Shown piece after piece: positions 1 through 7,500 of a stretch of 19,473 nucleotides of DNA. Position 1 is the stretch's first letter, and every line of letters starts with the position of its first letter. The notes under the pieces were generated by a model. That model saw only the letters and a list, made by a program, of their open reading frames with translations, searched no databases and was not told the origin of the DNA. The DNA lies in contig FR882090.1 of assembly GCA_000435635.1 (NCBI GenBank), forward strand, positions 1 through 19,473, in the 5' to 3' direction. This DNA is from Prevotella sp. CAG:1320. GTDB taxonomy: Bacteria > Bacteroidota > Bacteroidia > Bacteroidales > Bacteroidaceae. The position numbers were made by a program, and so were the translations under genes.

Positions 1-38
1 TGTTTGTTTTGCAATCTGCTGATTTTCAGCGTTTGTTG

Positions 39-123
39 CGGAGAGAGAGGGATTCGAACCCCCGGTACCTCTCGGTACGACGGTTTTCAAGACCGTTGTA
101 ATCGACCACTCTACCATCTCTCC
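39..123 (-). tRNA. tRNA-Ser (anticodon UGA)
   Basis: Read on the minus strand from 123, a 7-base acceptor strand GGAGAGA pairs with TCTCTCC near 40-46. The anticodon loop CTTGAAA, closed by the ACGGT/ACCGT stem, gives anticodon TGA. A long variable arm (GTACC-GAGA-GGTAC) marks it as class II, and GGTTCGAATC is the T loop. The discriminator base is G, as serine tRNAs have, and CCA is not encoded (the next bases are CAA). Length is 85 nt. It has its own promoter just upstream (159-190). Confidence 0.97.
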
Positions 124-158
124 ATGGCCGTAAGCCGTTATTTGCCCGAAAGCGAGTG

Positions 159-190
159 CAAAGGTAAGCATAAATTCCTGAACCGACAAA
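159..190 (-). promoter_or_regulatory. Bacteroidetes-type promoter for tRNA-Ser
   Basis: On the minus strand TTTG (187-190) is followed after exactly 20 bases by TACCTTTG (159-166). This matches the Bacteroidetes primary sigma consensus TTTG-N19-21-TAnnTTTG. Transcription would begin around 150, giving a leader of roughly 28 bases before the tRNA at 123. Confidence 0.8.
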
Positions 191-250
191 TTTTTCGCGG
201 ACTTTTTAGGATATTACGCCAAATATCGCCGTTTTAACGGGAGAATTGAT

Positions 251-258
251 TACCTTTG
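251..258 (+). promoter_or_regulatory. Probable -7 element upstream of the MATE gene
   Basis: TACCTTTG fits the Bacteroidetes TAnnTTTG element. No TTTG stands at the usual distance (227-230 reads CGCC); the nearest T-rich run, TTTT at 232-235, is too close. If the element is used, the start ATG at 277 would have a leader of only about 10 bases. It lies back to back with the tRNA-Ser promoter. Confidence 0.45.
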
Positions 259-276
259 CAGTGGAAAAACGACCCA

Positions 277-1653
277 ATGAGCAAGACCGACAACTATACG
301 TTCTTGACACAAGCCCCGATACCCCAAGTGATAGGTACCATGGCCGTGCCCACTATCATATCCATGTTGGTATCCAATATGTATAATATCGTGGACTCCT
401 ATTTCGTGGGCCAAATCAACACACAGGCCACCGCCGCCGTAGGCATCGTGGCCTCGTTGCAGTTCATGATACAGGCCTTCTCTTTCTTCTTCGGCAACGG
501 AACGGGCAACTTCATCTCGCGGGAATTAGGGCGCAAGCGACATAAGCAGGCCCGTGTCATGGCTTCAACGGGATTTTTCTATACATTAGTGACCGCCCTG
601 CTGATATTGGCGGCCGGGGAGATATGGCTAGAGGAGCTGGCCGTGATACTGGGAAGCACGCCTACCATACAGCCGTATACGGAGACTTACATGAGCATCA
701 TATTGCTGGGCACGCCGTTTATCATGTGCTCTTTCTGCATCAACAACCAAATGCGTTTCGAGGGCTACGCCAAATACTCTATGTATGGCATCGTGAGCGG
801 CGCCGTGCTCAATTGCGTATTAGACCCATTGCTGATATTCGGACTAAACATGGGACTGGCGGGAGCGGCCTGGGCAACGGTGATAGGGCAAGCGGTTGGA
901 TTTATGGTGATGTGGAGAATGAGCCGCATGAGAGGGGCTATACATTACTCTTGGCGCAGGATATCACTGGACAAGAGCTACATAAAAGAGATATTGGCGG
1001 GCGGCACTCCCTCCATATCCAGGCAGGGACTGGCTTGCCTGGCGGTCATCATGCTCAATCATTCCGCCGGTATGTTTGGAGACGCCGCCATAGCCGCCAT
1101 GTCTATCGTGAACCGCGTAACGATGTTCATCAACTCCGTGATTATCGGATTGGGGCAAGGATTCCAGCCCATGTGTGGTTTCTGTTATGGAGCCGCACTC
1201 TATCGCAGGGTAAAGCAGGGCTTCTGGTTTTGCGTGCGCATCGGCGTTGGCTTCCATCTGTTTTGGACGGTCATCTTGTTTATCTTCAGCGCGCAAACCA
1301 TCGCCCTCTTCCGAGATGACCCACACGTGATAGCCATAGGCGTGAACGCGCTGAGATTCCAAGCGGCCACCTACATATTGAGCAGCTTCATGATGATGAG
1401 CAACATGATGATGCAGACCTGCCGCATGCCCTGGAAAGCCAACTTCGTGGCGGCGGCAAGGCAAGGACTGTTTTTCATCCCATTGGTACTGATACTGCCC
1501 CGATGGCTCGGCCTTACCGGACTGGAAATGACGCAGGCGGTGAGTGACGTGCTCTCCACGCTCTGCACGATACCTATTACATGGCACACCTTCCGCCAAA
1601 TGACAAAAGCGGAAGGCGCAACTATCGCTGGCGATAAGGCTATGCGCCCATGA
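277..1653 (+). CDS. MATE family multidrug/cation antiporter
   Basis: A 458-residue polytopic inner-membrane protein of the MATE family, MepA/NorM-like. It is expected to export drugs or other organic cations in exchange for Na+ or H+; the substrate cannot be read from the sequence. About twelve hydrophobic segments are present in two similar halves. The N-terminal part IPQVIGTMAVPTIISMLVSN, followed by NIVDSYFVGQ, is the typical first-helix region of MATE proteins, and the length matches the family norm of about 450. I chose the ATG at 277; the in-frame TTG at 256 lies inside the promoter element. The last 14 bases overlap, tail to tail, the end of the minus-strand wecB-like gene, so no terminator separates the two convergent units. 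Confidence 0.9.
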   Translation: MSKTDNYTFLTQAPIPQVIGTMAVPTIISMLVSNMYNIVDSYFVGQINTQATAAVGIVASLQFMIQAFSFFFGNGTGNFISRELGRKRHKQARVMASTGFFYTLVTALLILAAGEIWLEELAVILGSTPTIQPYTETYMSIILLGTPFIMCSFCINNQMRFEGYAKYSMYGIVSGAVLNCVLDPLLIFGLNMGLAGAAWATVIGQAVGFMVMWRMSRMRGAIHYSWRRISLDKSYIKEILAGGTPSISRQGLACLAVIMLNHSAGMFGDAAIAAMSIVNRVTMFINSVIIGLGQGFQPMCGFCYGAALYRRVKQGFWFCVRIGVGFHLFWTVILFIFSAQTIALFRDDPHVIAIGVNALRFQAATYILSSFMMMSNMMMQTCRMPWKANFVAAARQGLFFIPLVLILPRWLGLTGLEMTQAVSDVLSTLCTIPITWHTFRQMTKAEGATIAGDKAMRP

Positions 1654-2740
1654 GTATTTGGACAATGCGCTTGGCCGTGCGGCCATCCCACTTGTCGGGG
1701 ACATCACATGCCTTCCACTTCCCTGACACCATCTGGCTTACGTAACGAGCCAAAACCTCCAGGTCATCACCCGCCAACTCGTTGCTGCCCACCTTTACCG
1801 TCTCGATATGCTCCGTGTAGCTATTGAGCGTGACGCAAGGCGTGCGATAGAAAGTGGCTTCCTCGGCCACGTTGCCCGAATCCGTGATAATGCCCGCGGC
1901 ATGGGCGGTAAGATATCCAAACTCCAGGTATCCTTGTGGGGTCACCAAGAGGAAAGTCCGCTTCACGTCAGTAGGCAACTCGCTTAATTCCCTCTCCACC
2001 ACTTCTCTCACCTTGCCATGCAAGGGGGCAATGACAGGAAGGTTCTCGGCATGGGTGGCTATCACCCGCAAGGTCTCCCGCAGTTTGTCTCCATCTGCCA
2101 GGAGCTCCTTGCGATTGAGCGTGAAGAGCAAATAACGTCCATCGCCAATGGCTTTTTCCTGCAGCACTCCTGGGCATCGCCAGCGCCCGCTGTCATGACG
2201 GATATTGTCGATAAGCACGTTACCCACCATGTAGACTTTGGATAGTTCCGCTCCCTCCTTGTTGGCGATGGAGTTGTTGCTGATGCCCGCCGTGAAAAGC
2301 ATGTCAGAAAGTCCGTCGATGACAAGCCTGTTGATTTCCTTAGGCATGGCAAGGTCGAAACTGCGGGTACCCGCGGCGATATGAGCCAAGGCTACGCCGT
2401 GCTTCTTGGTGACTATGGCCACGGCCAAAGTGGAAGCCAAATCGTCCACCACCACTACCACGTCGGTATGGTGGCGTTGCAAATACTTGTCAAAATGGGA
2501 CATCACCTGGCCTGTCTGCTCATTCAGGTTGTCGCAGTCAACGCCCAAGTACATATCTGGCTTAGGTATCTGCAAATCATCGAAAAGCGTCGGCTCTATG
2601 GCGGGGTCATCCACGCTTCCCGTATATACCAGCATGTAATTCACGTCCTTAGACTGCTGGCGCACCTCATTGAGCGCCCTCACCACGGGTGCCACCTTGA
2701 TGAAATTAGGTCGCGCCCCCGCTACAATACATATATCCAT
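1640..2740 (-). CDS. UDP-GlcNAc 2-epimerase (WecB/MnaA) family protein, catalytically degenerate
   Basis: A 366-residue protein with the full-length WecB/MnaA architecture of two Rossmann-like halves. The family interconverts UDP-GlcNAc and UDP-ManNAc for surface polysaccharides. The nucleotide-site frame is recognisable: GARPNFIK at 8-15 (family GTRPEAIK) and TDSGNVAEEA at 286-295 (family TDSGGIQEEA). Against the E. coli enzyme as I remember it, Asp95 is kept (D100). Glu117 is replaced by A122 (HIAAG for HVEAG), Glu131 by K134 (PKEINR for PEEINR), and His213 by N209 (TLNRKE for TGHRRE). I checked these codons in the DNA. Ordinary epimerase activity is therefore doubtful; it may be a pseudoenzyme, a UDP-sugar sensor or an enzyme of changed function. 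ATG 2740 is 5 bases past the qmcA stop, so it is the third gene of the nfeD-qmcA operon. Confidence 0.85.
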   Translation of the reverse strand: MDICIVAGARPNFIKVAPVVRALNEVRQQSKDVNYMLVYTGSVDDPAIEPTLFDDLQIPKPDMYLGVDCDNLNEQTGQVMSHFDKYLQRHHTDVVVVVDDLASTLAVAIVTKKHGVALAHIAAGTRSFDLAMPKEINRLVIDGLSDMLFTAGISNNSIANKEGAELSKVYMVGNVLIDNIRHDSGRWRCPGVLQEKAIGDGRYLLFTLNRKELLADGDKLRETLRVIATHAENLPVIAPLHGKVREVVERELSELPTDVKRTFLLVTPQGYLEFGYLTAHAAGIITDSGNVAEEATFYRTPCVTLNSYTEHIETVKVGSNELAGDDLEVLARYVSQMVSGKWKACDVPDKWDGRTAKRIVQILMGA

Positions 2741-2745
2741 ACGGA

Positions 2746-3696
2746 CTACGCTCCTTTAAAAAGTTCCTTGATGCCACCGATAGAGCCCATCAGGTTGGTG
2801 GCCTCGTAAGGCAAGTAAACCACCTTGGACTCATCGCCCTGGGCAAGTTCTTGCATCATCTGAATATATTTCTGCGCCAAAAGATAGTTGGCGGGATTGG
2901 TGGACTGTCCCACGGCCTCGGTGATTTTCTGTATGGCTATGGCCTCTGCCTCGGCTTTGCGAATGCGAGCCATGGCCTCACCTTCCGCCACGAGGATGGA
3001 TTGCTGCTTCTCGGCCTCAGCCCTATTGATGGTGGAAGTCTTCTCTCCCTCCGATTGCAAGATGGCCGCTTGCTTCTCTCCCTCTGAGGTCAATATAGTG
3101 GCACGCTTGTTACGCTCCGCCTGCATCTGTTTTTCCATGGCTTGCAATACGCTTTGGGGAGGCGTGATGTCTTGCAACTCCACACGGTTCACCTTGATAC
3201 CCCATTTATTGGTGGCATCATCCAGCACGGCACGCAACTTGGTGTTGATGGTGTCACGGGAGGTGAGCGTCTGGTCTAGTTCCATTTCGCCAATGATATT
3301 TCGCAGAGTAGTCTGGGTTAGCTTCTCTATGGCGTTGGGCAGATTATTGATTTCATACACGGCCTTGAAGGGATCGACTATCTGGAAATAGAGCAAAGCG
3401 TTGATCTGCATCTGGATATTGTCCTTGGTGATCACGTTCTGCCGGTCAAAGTCATACACCTGCTCGCGCAAGTCAATGACATTACTATATATATATCGGC
3501 CTCCGCGCATCACTATCACCTCCTTGGCCCTGTCGATGAAAGGCACGATGATATTGATACCTGGGCCTAACGTGGCGTAATACTTTCCGAGACGCTCCAC
3601 AATCTTGGTTTCGGACTGAGGGATGATAATGATGGCCATCTTGACAAAAATAAGCGCCAAGATAACTATCGCCAACAAAACATAGACGGTAATCAT
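2746..3696 (-). CDS. qmcA: SPFH/band 7 membrane protein, paraslipin (QmcA-like)
   Basis: A 316-residue SPFH protein. One N-terminal membrane helix (about residues 3-25) is followed by a band 7 domain starting near IIPQSETKIVERLGKYYATL. The C-terminal part is a long charged coiled coil with repeated SEGEK/AEGEA motifs (about 200-260), then a short globular tail. Length and layout match E. coli QmcA and paraslipins, which form large oligomers in the inner membrane and are linked to membrane protein quality control and membrane domains. The start is the ATG at 3696; the frame is open 45 codons further upstream, but that part overlaps the nfeD coding region and has no family similarity. nfeD ends 35 bases upstream, the classic NfeD/paraslipin pairing, and the wecB-like gene follows after 5 bases. 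Confidence 0.93.
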   Translation of the reverse strand: MITVYVLLAIVILALIFVKMAIIIIPQSETKIVERLGKYYATLGPGINIIVPFIDRAKEVIVMRGGRYIYSNVIDLREQVYDFDRQNVITKDNIQMQINALLYFQIVDPFKAVYEINNLPNAIEKLTQTTLRNIIGEMELDQTLTSRDTINTKLRAVLDDATNKWGIKVNRVELQDITPPQSVLQAMEKQMQAERNKRATILTSEGEKQAAILQSEGEKTSTINRAEAEKQQSILVAEGEAMARIRKAEAEAIAIQKITEAVGQSTNPANYLLAQKYIQMMQELAQGDESKVVYLPYEATNLMGSIGGIKELFKGA

Positions 3697-3731
3697 AATA
3701 ACAGGATTTAAATGGTTACTATTTGGGGAAA

Positions 3732-4181
3732 TTATGAGTCTTTCTCCACGGTCAGGATAATGGACTCCCTTGACACGATTCTCACCTTGGTGCCAACAGG
3801 CAAAGCCTCGCCCGTTGAGACAGCTTTCCAATCATCTCCGTCCAGCTGCACACGGCCAGCTCCCTGGGCAGGTATCGCCTGGCTAACTTTCCCCACTTGC
3901 CCGATGAGCGCGTCTGCATTGCTCAGCCGATGCTCTCCACCTTTGTGAAGCAAGCGTAACAGGCAGGGCCTCACCAGTTTGATGCTCAATACGGAACAAA
4001 CAGCCCACACCAGGATTTGCGCCCATAAAGGCACGCCCAGCAATGCGGGAAATATGGTAATCAATGCGCCAATGGCGAAACAGGTGATGAAAAAGTCACC
4101 AGAAGAAACTTCCAATATCAGGCAGACCAGCATGACGACTGTCCACACGAGCCATAAGTTGGATGCTAAATATTCTATCAT
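3732..4181 (-). CDS. NfeD family membrane protein
   Basis: A 149-residue short-form NfeD protein. It has two or three N-terminal membrane segments (about residues 8-75, including WLVWTVVMLVCLILEV) and a C-terminal OB-fold (about 88-147, with LIGQVGKVSQ, GRVQLDGDDWKAVS and GTKVRIV). These OB-fold landmarks are standard for NfeD partners of paraslipins, such as E. coli YbbJ beside QmcA. NfeD is thought to bind or anchor the SPFH oligomer. It is the first gene of the operon, with a well-formed promoter at 4211-4242. The ATG at 4181 places the first membrane helix right at the N-terminus; the upstream in-frame extension runs through the promoter and is not used. Confidence 0.92.
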   Translation of the reverse strand: MIEYLASNLWLVWTVVMLVCLILEVSSGDFFITCFAIGALITIFPALLGVPLWAQILVWAVCSVLSIKLVRPCLLRLLHKGGEHRLSNADALIGQVGKVSQAIPAQGAGRVQLDGDDWKAVSTGEALPVGTKVRIVSRESIILTVEKDS

Positions 4182-4210
4182 CGTTTTTATACGTTTTATA
4201 TTTAGTTGTT

Positions 4211-4242
4211 CAAAGTTAGGGAAAATTATCGAAACCACCAAA
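4211..4242 (-). promoter_or_regulatory. Promoter of the nfeD-qmcA-wecB-like operon
   Basis: On the minus strand TTTG (4239-4242), 20 bases, then TAACTTTG (4211-4218): a full match to the Bacteroidetes consensus. Transcription would start near 4204, leaving a leader of about 22 bases before the nfeD ATG at 4181. This supports the chosen start. Confidence 0.8.
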
Positions 4243-4308
4243 TATTTAATGGCTTTTAACGCTAACCGCGGGAAAGAGCGTACGAGCGAAAGCTTGTCCT
4301 GCCCAGTG

Positions 4309-4418
4309 GGAACTAGGTCGTGAAACAAATGATACTAGTCTCGAAAGGCTACGATACTAGTCTCGAAGGGCAATGAAACTAGTTTCGCAGGCCTTCGAGA
4401 CTAGTATCACGCCTCAGA
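4309..4418 (+). repeat. Array A: five 22-base units with core (A)ACTAGT
   Basis: Five units start at 4309, 4331, 4353, 4375 and 4397, an exact 22-base period. Their first twelve bases are GGAACTAGGTCG, GATACTAGTCTC, GATACTAGTCTC, GAAACTAGTTTC and GAGACTAGTATC; the remaining 10 bases vary, though units 2 and 3 share CGAA(A/G)GGC. Unit 4's core is a perfect 12-base palindrome. The first unit is the most diverged. The array fills the middle of the 360-base gap between the divergent nfeD and alpha-2-macroglobulin promoters. The rest of that gap (4243-4308 and 4419-4507) shows me nothing recognisable. Array B at 12083-12192 has the same period and a related core. Function unknown. Confidence 0.85.
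4353..4408 (+). repeat. Perfect 17-base inverted repeat inside array A
   Basis: GATACTAGTCTCGAAGG (4353-4369) is exactly complementary to CCTTCGAGACTAGTATC (4392-4408). The loop between them contains the palindrome GAAACTAGTTTC (4375-4386), so a branched hairpin or cruciform is possible. The pairing runs beyond the palindromic cores into the otherwise variable spacers. There is no T-tract after it, so it is not a standard terminator. Confidence 0.85.
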
Positions 4419-4507
4419 CCGTGAAACAGGGTTGTTAGATTTAGTTATTTTATAGCACGGATATGAAAAAGAAAGCAAAAAGGGGCATGTAGTGAGGAAA
4501 ATTTTAG

Positions 4508-4515
4508 TACATTTG
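4508..4515 (+). promoter_or_regulatory. Probable -7 element of the alpha-2-macroglobulin operon
   Basis: TACATTTG matches TAnnTTTG and stands 26 bases before the ATG at 4542. A clear TTTG at the -33 distance is missing (4484-4487 reads GGCA), so the promoter is incomplete by consensus and may depend on an activator. That dependence is inference. Confidence 0.5.
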
Positions 4516-4541
4516 CATGAAACTTACATGAAAACTGGAAG

Positions 4542-7500
4542 ATGAAACGCATATTGATCCTCACGTCCATGCTCATGACGATGGCGACATCGCTCGTCAT
4601 GGCAGACAATTATGACTCATTGTGGAAACAGGCAGCGCAAGCGCGAGAGAAAGACTTGCCGCGCGAGGAACTGGCTATCACCCAGCGCATCGCCCAGCAA
4701 GCCACGGCCAACAAGGACTATGGCCAACTGCTGGCCGCCCAGTTCCGCTCGCTCTCGATATGGCAAGACATCTCGCCCGACTCCCTGGCCCCTCAGTTGC
4801 GAAGATTGGAGCTAGAGGCACAGCAAGTGGAGCAATCCAACCCCGCGCTCTCTGCCGTGTACATGACCGCCCTATACAAAGTGGCCATCCAACAAGTCCC
4901 CTATGCGCCAAACCAGGAAGACAGAAAGGCATACGGGGAGAAAAGCGAGGAGTATGCCCGTAAAGCGATGGGGAACCCAGGTGTATTGGCATCCACGAAA
5001 TCAATCGGTTACGAGCCGCTAGTGAAGCAAGGCATAGACGGGGAGATTTTCCATCACGACCTGCTCCACGTGATAGGCTTCGAGACCCAGGCCTATCGGG
5101 AAATGCATGACTACTACGTGACCCATGGCAACCGGGCGGCGGCTTGCCTCACGGGCAGTTACATCATTCTGCAAGAGCGTTTCAATAATCGTCTTGACGA
5201 AAATTTCCTGGCCAGGATAGACTCCCTCATCAGCGAGTATGCCGACCTGCAAGAGGCGGGAGAGTTGGCCATAGAGCGTTACCAGGCCATGTGCGCCTTG
5301 CCGGAAACCACCGCCAAGGAGAAAGTGGAATACATTGACTACGCATTGGGGCGGTGGGGAACATGGCCGCGCATGAACATCTTGCGCAATGCCAAGAAAG
5401 GATTGGAGAACCCCATGTTCGACACCAAGTTCTTCAAGAAAGTGTTCAGGCCGACAGAGCCATTCTCCATCATCGTTGACAAAATCCGCAACATACAGCG
5501 GTTGACGCTGACCGTGAGAAGGCTCAACCTCACCGCGGAATGTGAATACAATACCGAGGAGGACTATGCGATACTCAAGAAGCACCTCTCGCCCGAGGGC
5601 AAGATTACGCAGGAAATCACCCTCCCCGCCCATCCCGCCTACGAGATACTGAAGGACTCCTTCCAGTTGGCGCCTTTGCCCAAGGGCGCCTATCTGATAG
5701 AGATACAGAGCGACCGCAAGGACGTAAAGCCCGCTAGGGAAATCATCTACGTGAGCGACGTGGCTGTCATCCACCAATATCTCCCCAACAACCGCATGCG
5801 CTTCGTCGCCGTAAGTAGCACCAGTGGACAACCCCTCGCGAACGCGACCATCGTCTTGGGAGAAAGAGACTGGGACAACCATGGCAAACTGGCAAGGAAA
5901 GCTACCCTCACCACCGACAACAAGGGAGAAGCTTTCTATACCTATTATAATAGTACACACGAAAGGCAAGCCAGCGCCCTCTATGCCTACACCAAGGACG
6001 ACCCATACACGCCCCCCACTTATCTGAGCGGGAGTTTCTCTTACAACGACAACCAAACCACCCGCAAGCAAGAGCGCGTCTTTACAGACCGAAGCATCTA
6101 CCGACCAGGGCAGACAGTGCGCGTGGCCGTGATACGCTATGAACAGGCCAAGGGCATAGAGACCCGTGCCTTGGGGAAAGAAAAGGTAACCCTCACCCTG
6201 CTGGATGCCAATCGCAAGGCGGTAAGCACGCAAGAGGTCACTACAGATCAATACGGCACGGCGTGGGCAGACTTCACGCTGCCTTCAAGTGGACTGACGG
6301 GCAACTACACCATACGGACAGACCTCAGGAGCAGCCGTCTTTTCAAGGTGGAGGAATATAAGCGTCCCACCTTCGAAGTCGTTTTCCCTGAAGTGAAGCA
6401 ACACTACGAATCTGGCGACACGTTGGTAGTGAGCGGAAAAGCCAGCACTTACGCCGGCATTCCCGTGAGCGACGCCAAGGTGAAATACCAGGTGAACCGC
6501 CAGGCGGCCTTGTGGTGTTGGTGGGCACAGGGCGAGGCCAACCAACAGATGTATGCCGACACCTTGACCACAGACAACGAGGGAAACTTCGAGGTGAGAA
6601 TACCTCTTGTCCTACCCGAGGAAGACACGCAAGACATTATCCCACTGAGACGTATCGCCCGTTTCTATAACTTCGTGGTAAGCGCGGATGTCACCGACTT
6701 GGCAGGAGAAACTCACCACGGAGAACTCTCCATCCCATTGGGCAACAAGTCTACGGCTTTCAACACCGACCTGCCACAACAGATGGAAAGGGACAGCCTG
6801 CGCCATTTCTCCTTTATTTACAAGAACTCCGCGGGCAATGACATCGCCGCCAAAGTAAGATACCGAATAGACAAGGGCAGCGAACTGACCGCGGATACCA
6901 ACACCCAGATAGATGCCACTACGCTCATCCAGTCCCTGCACAGTGGAGAGCATACGCTGGAGGCCATTTGCGGAAAAGATACCCTAAAGCACAAGTTCGT
7001 GGTATTCACCATGCAAGACACCCGTCCTGCCAGCGAGAGCGAGGAGTGGTTCTACCAAACCGACATCACCCTGCCAACAGGCGGGAAACCGCTCTATACG
7101 CAAGTGGGCTCTTCGCTGGACAGCATACACGCCGTGTACACCATCATCAGCGGAGACCAAGTATTGGAGCAAGGCAGCTACACCCTCTCCGACTCCATCG
7201 TCACCCGTTCCTTCACTTATCAAGAGAGCTATGGCAACGGACTGATATACAACGTGGCATGGATCAAGGACGGAAGGCTACACTACCATTCCTTCACGAT
7301 GCAGCGCCCCTTGCCCGACAAGCGGCTCAACGTGGAGTGGGTGACCTTCCGCGACCGACTCACTCCCGGACAGAAAGAGGAATGGACACTGCGCGTCACC
7401 AACCCCGACGGCACGCCCGCCAAGGCACAGTTAATGGGCGTGCTCTATGACAAATCGCTCGACCAGCTCTATCCCCACCAGTGGGAGATGAAGCTCTACC

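Noticed and set aside
17..31. Small hairpin GCTGA-TTT-TCAGC downstream of tRNA-Ser
   Set aside because: Only five base pairs and no T-run in the direction of the tRNA; not enough for a terminator call.
4..237. Short plus-strand open frame containing [13 protein letters not shown]
   Set aside because: It is the translated reverse of the tRNA-Ser gene, a common false protein.
964..1707. 247-codon minus-strand open frame under the MATE gene
   Set aside because: His/Gln-rich antisense product with no family features; MATE coding on the plus strand is unmistakable.
4309..4418. CRISPR-like array (regular repeats with spacers)
   Set aside because: Conserved part is only about 9-12 bases and spacers about 10; CRISPR repeats and spacers are each over 20 bases. 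No cas genes nearby.
5019..6251. 410-codon open frame on the minus strand
   Set aside because: Lies wholly inside the alpha-2-macroglobulin gene, has low-complexity composition of an antisense frame and no recognisable domain.
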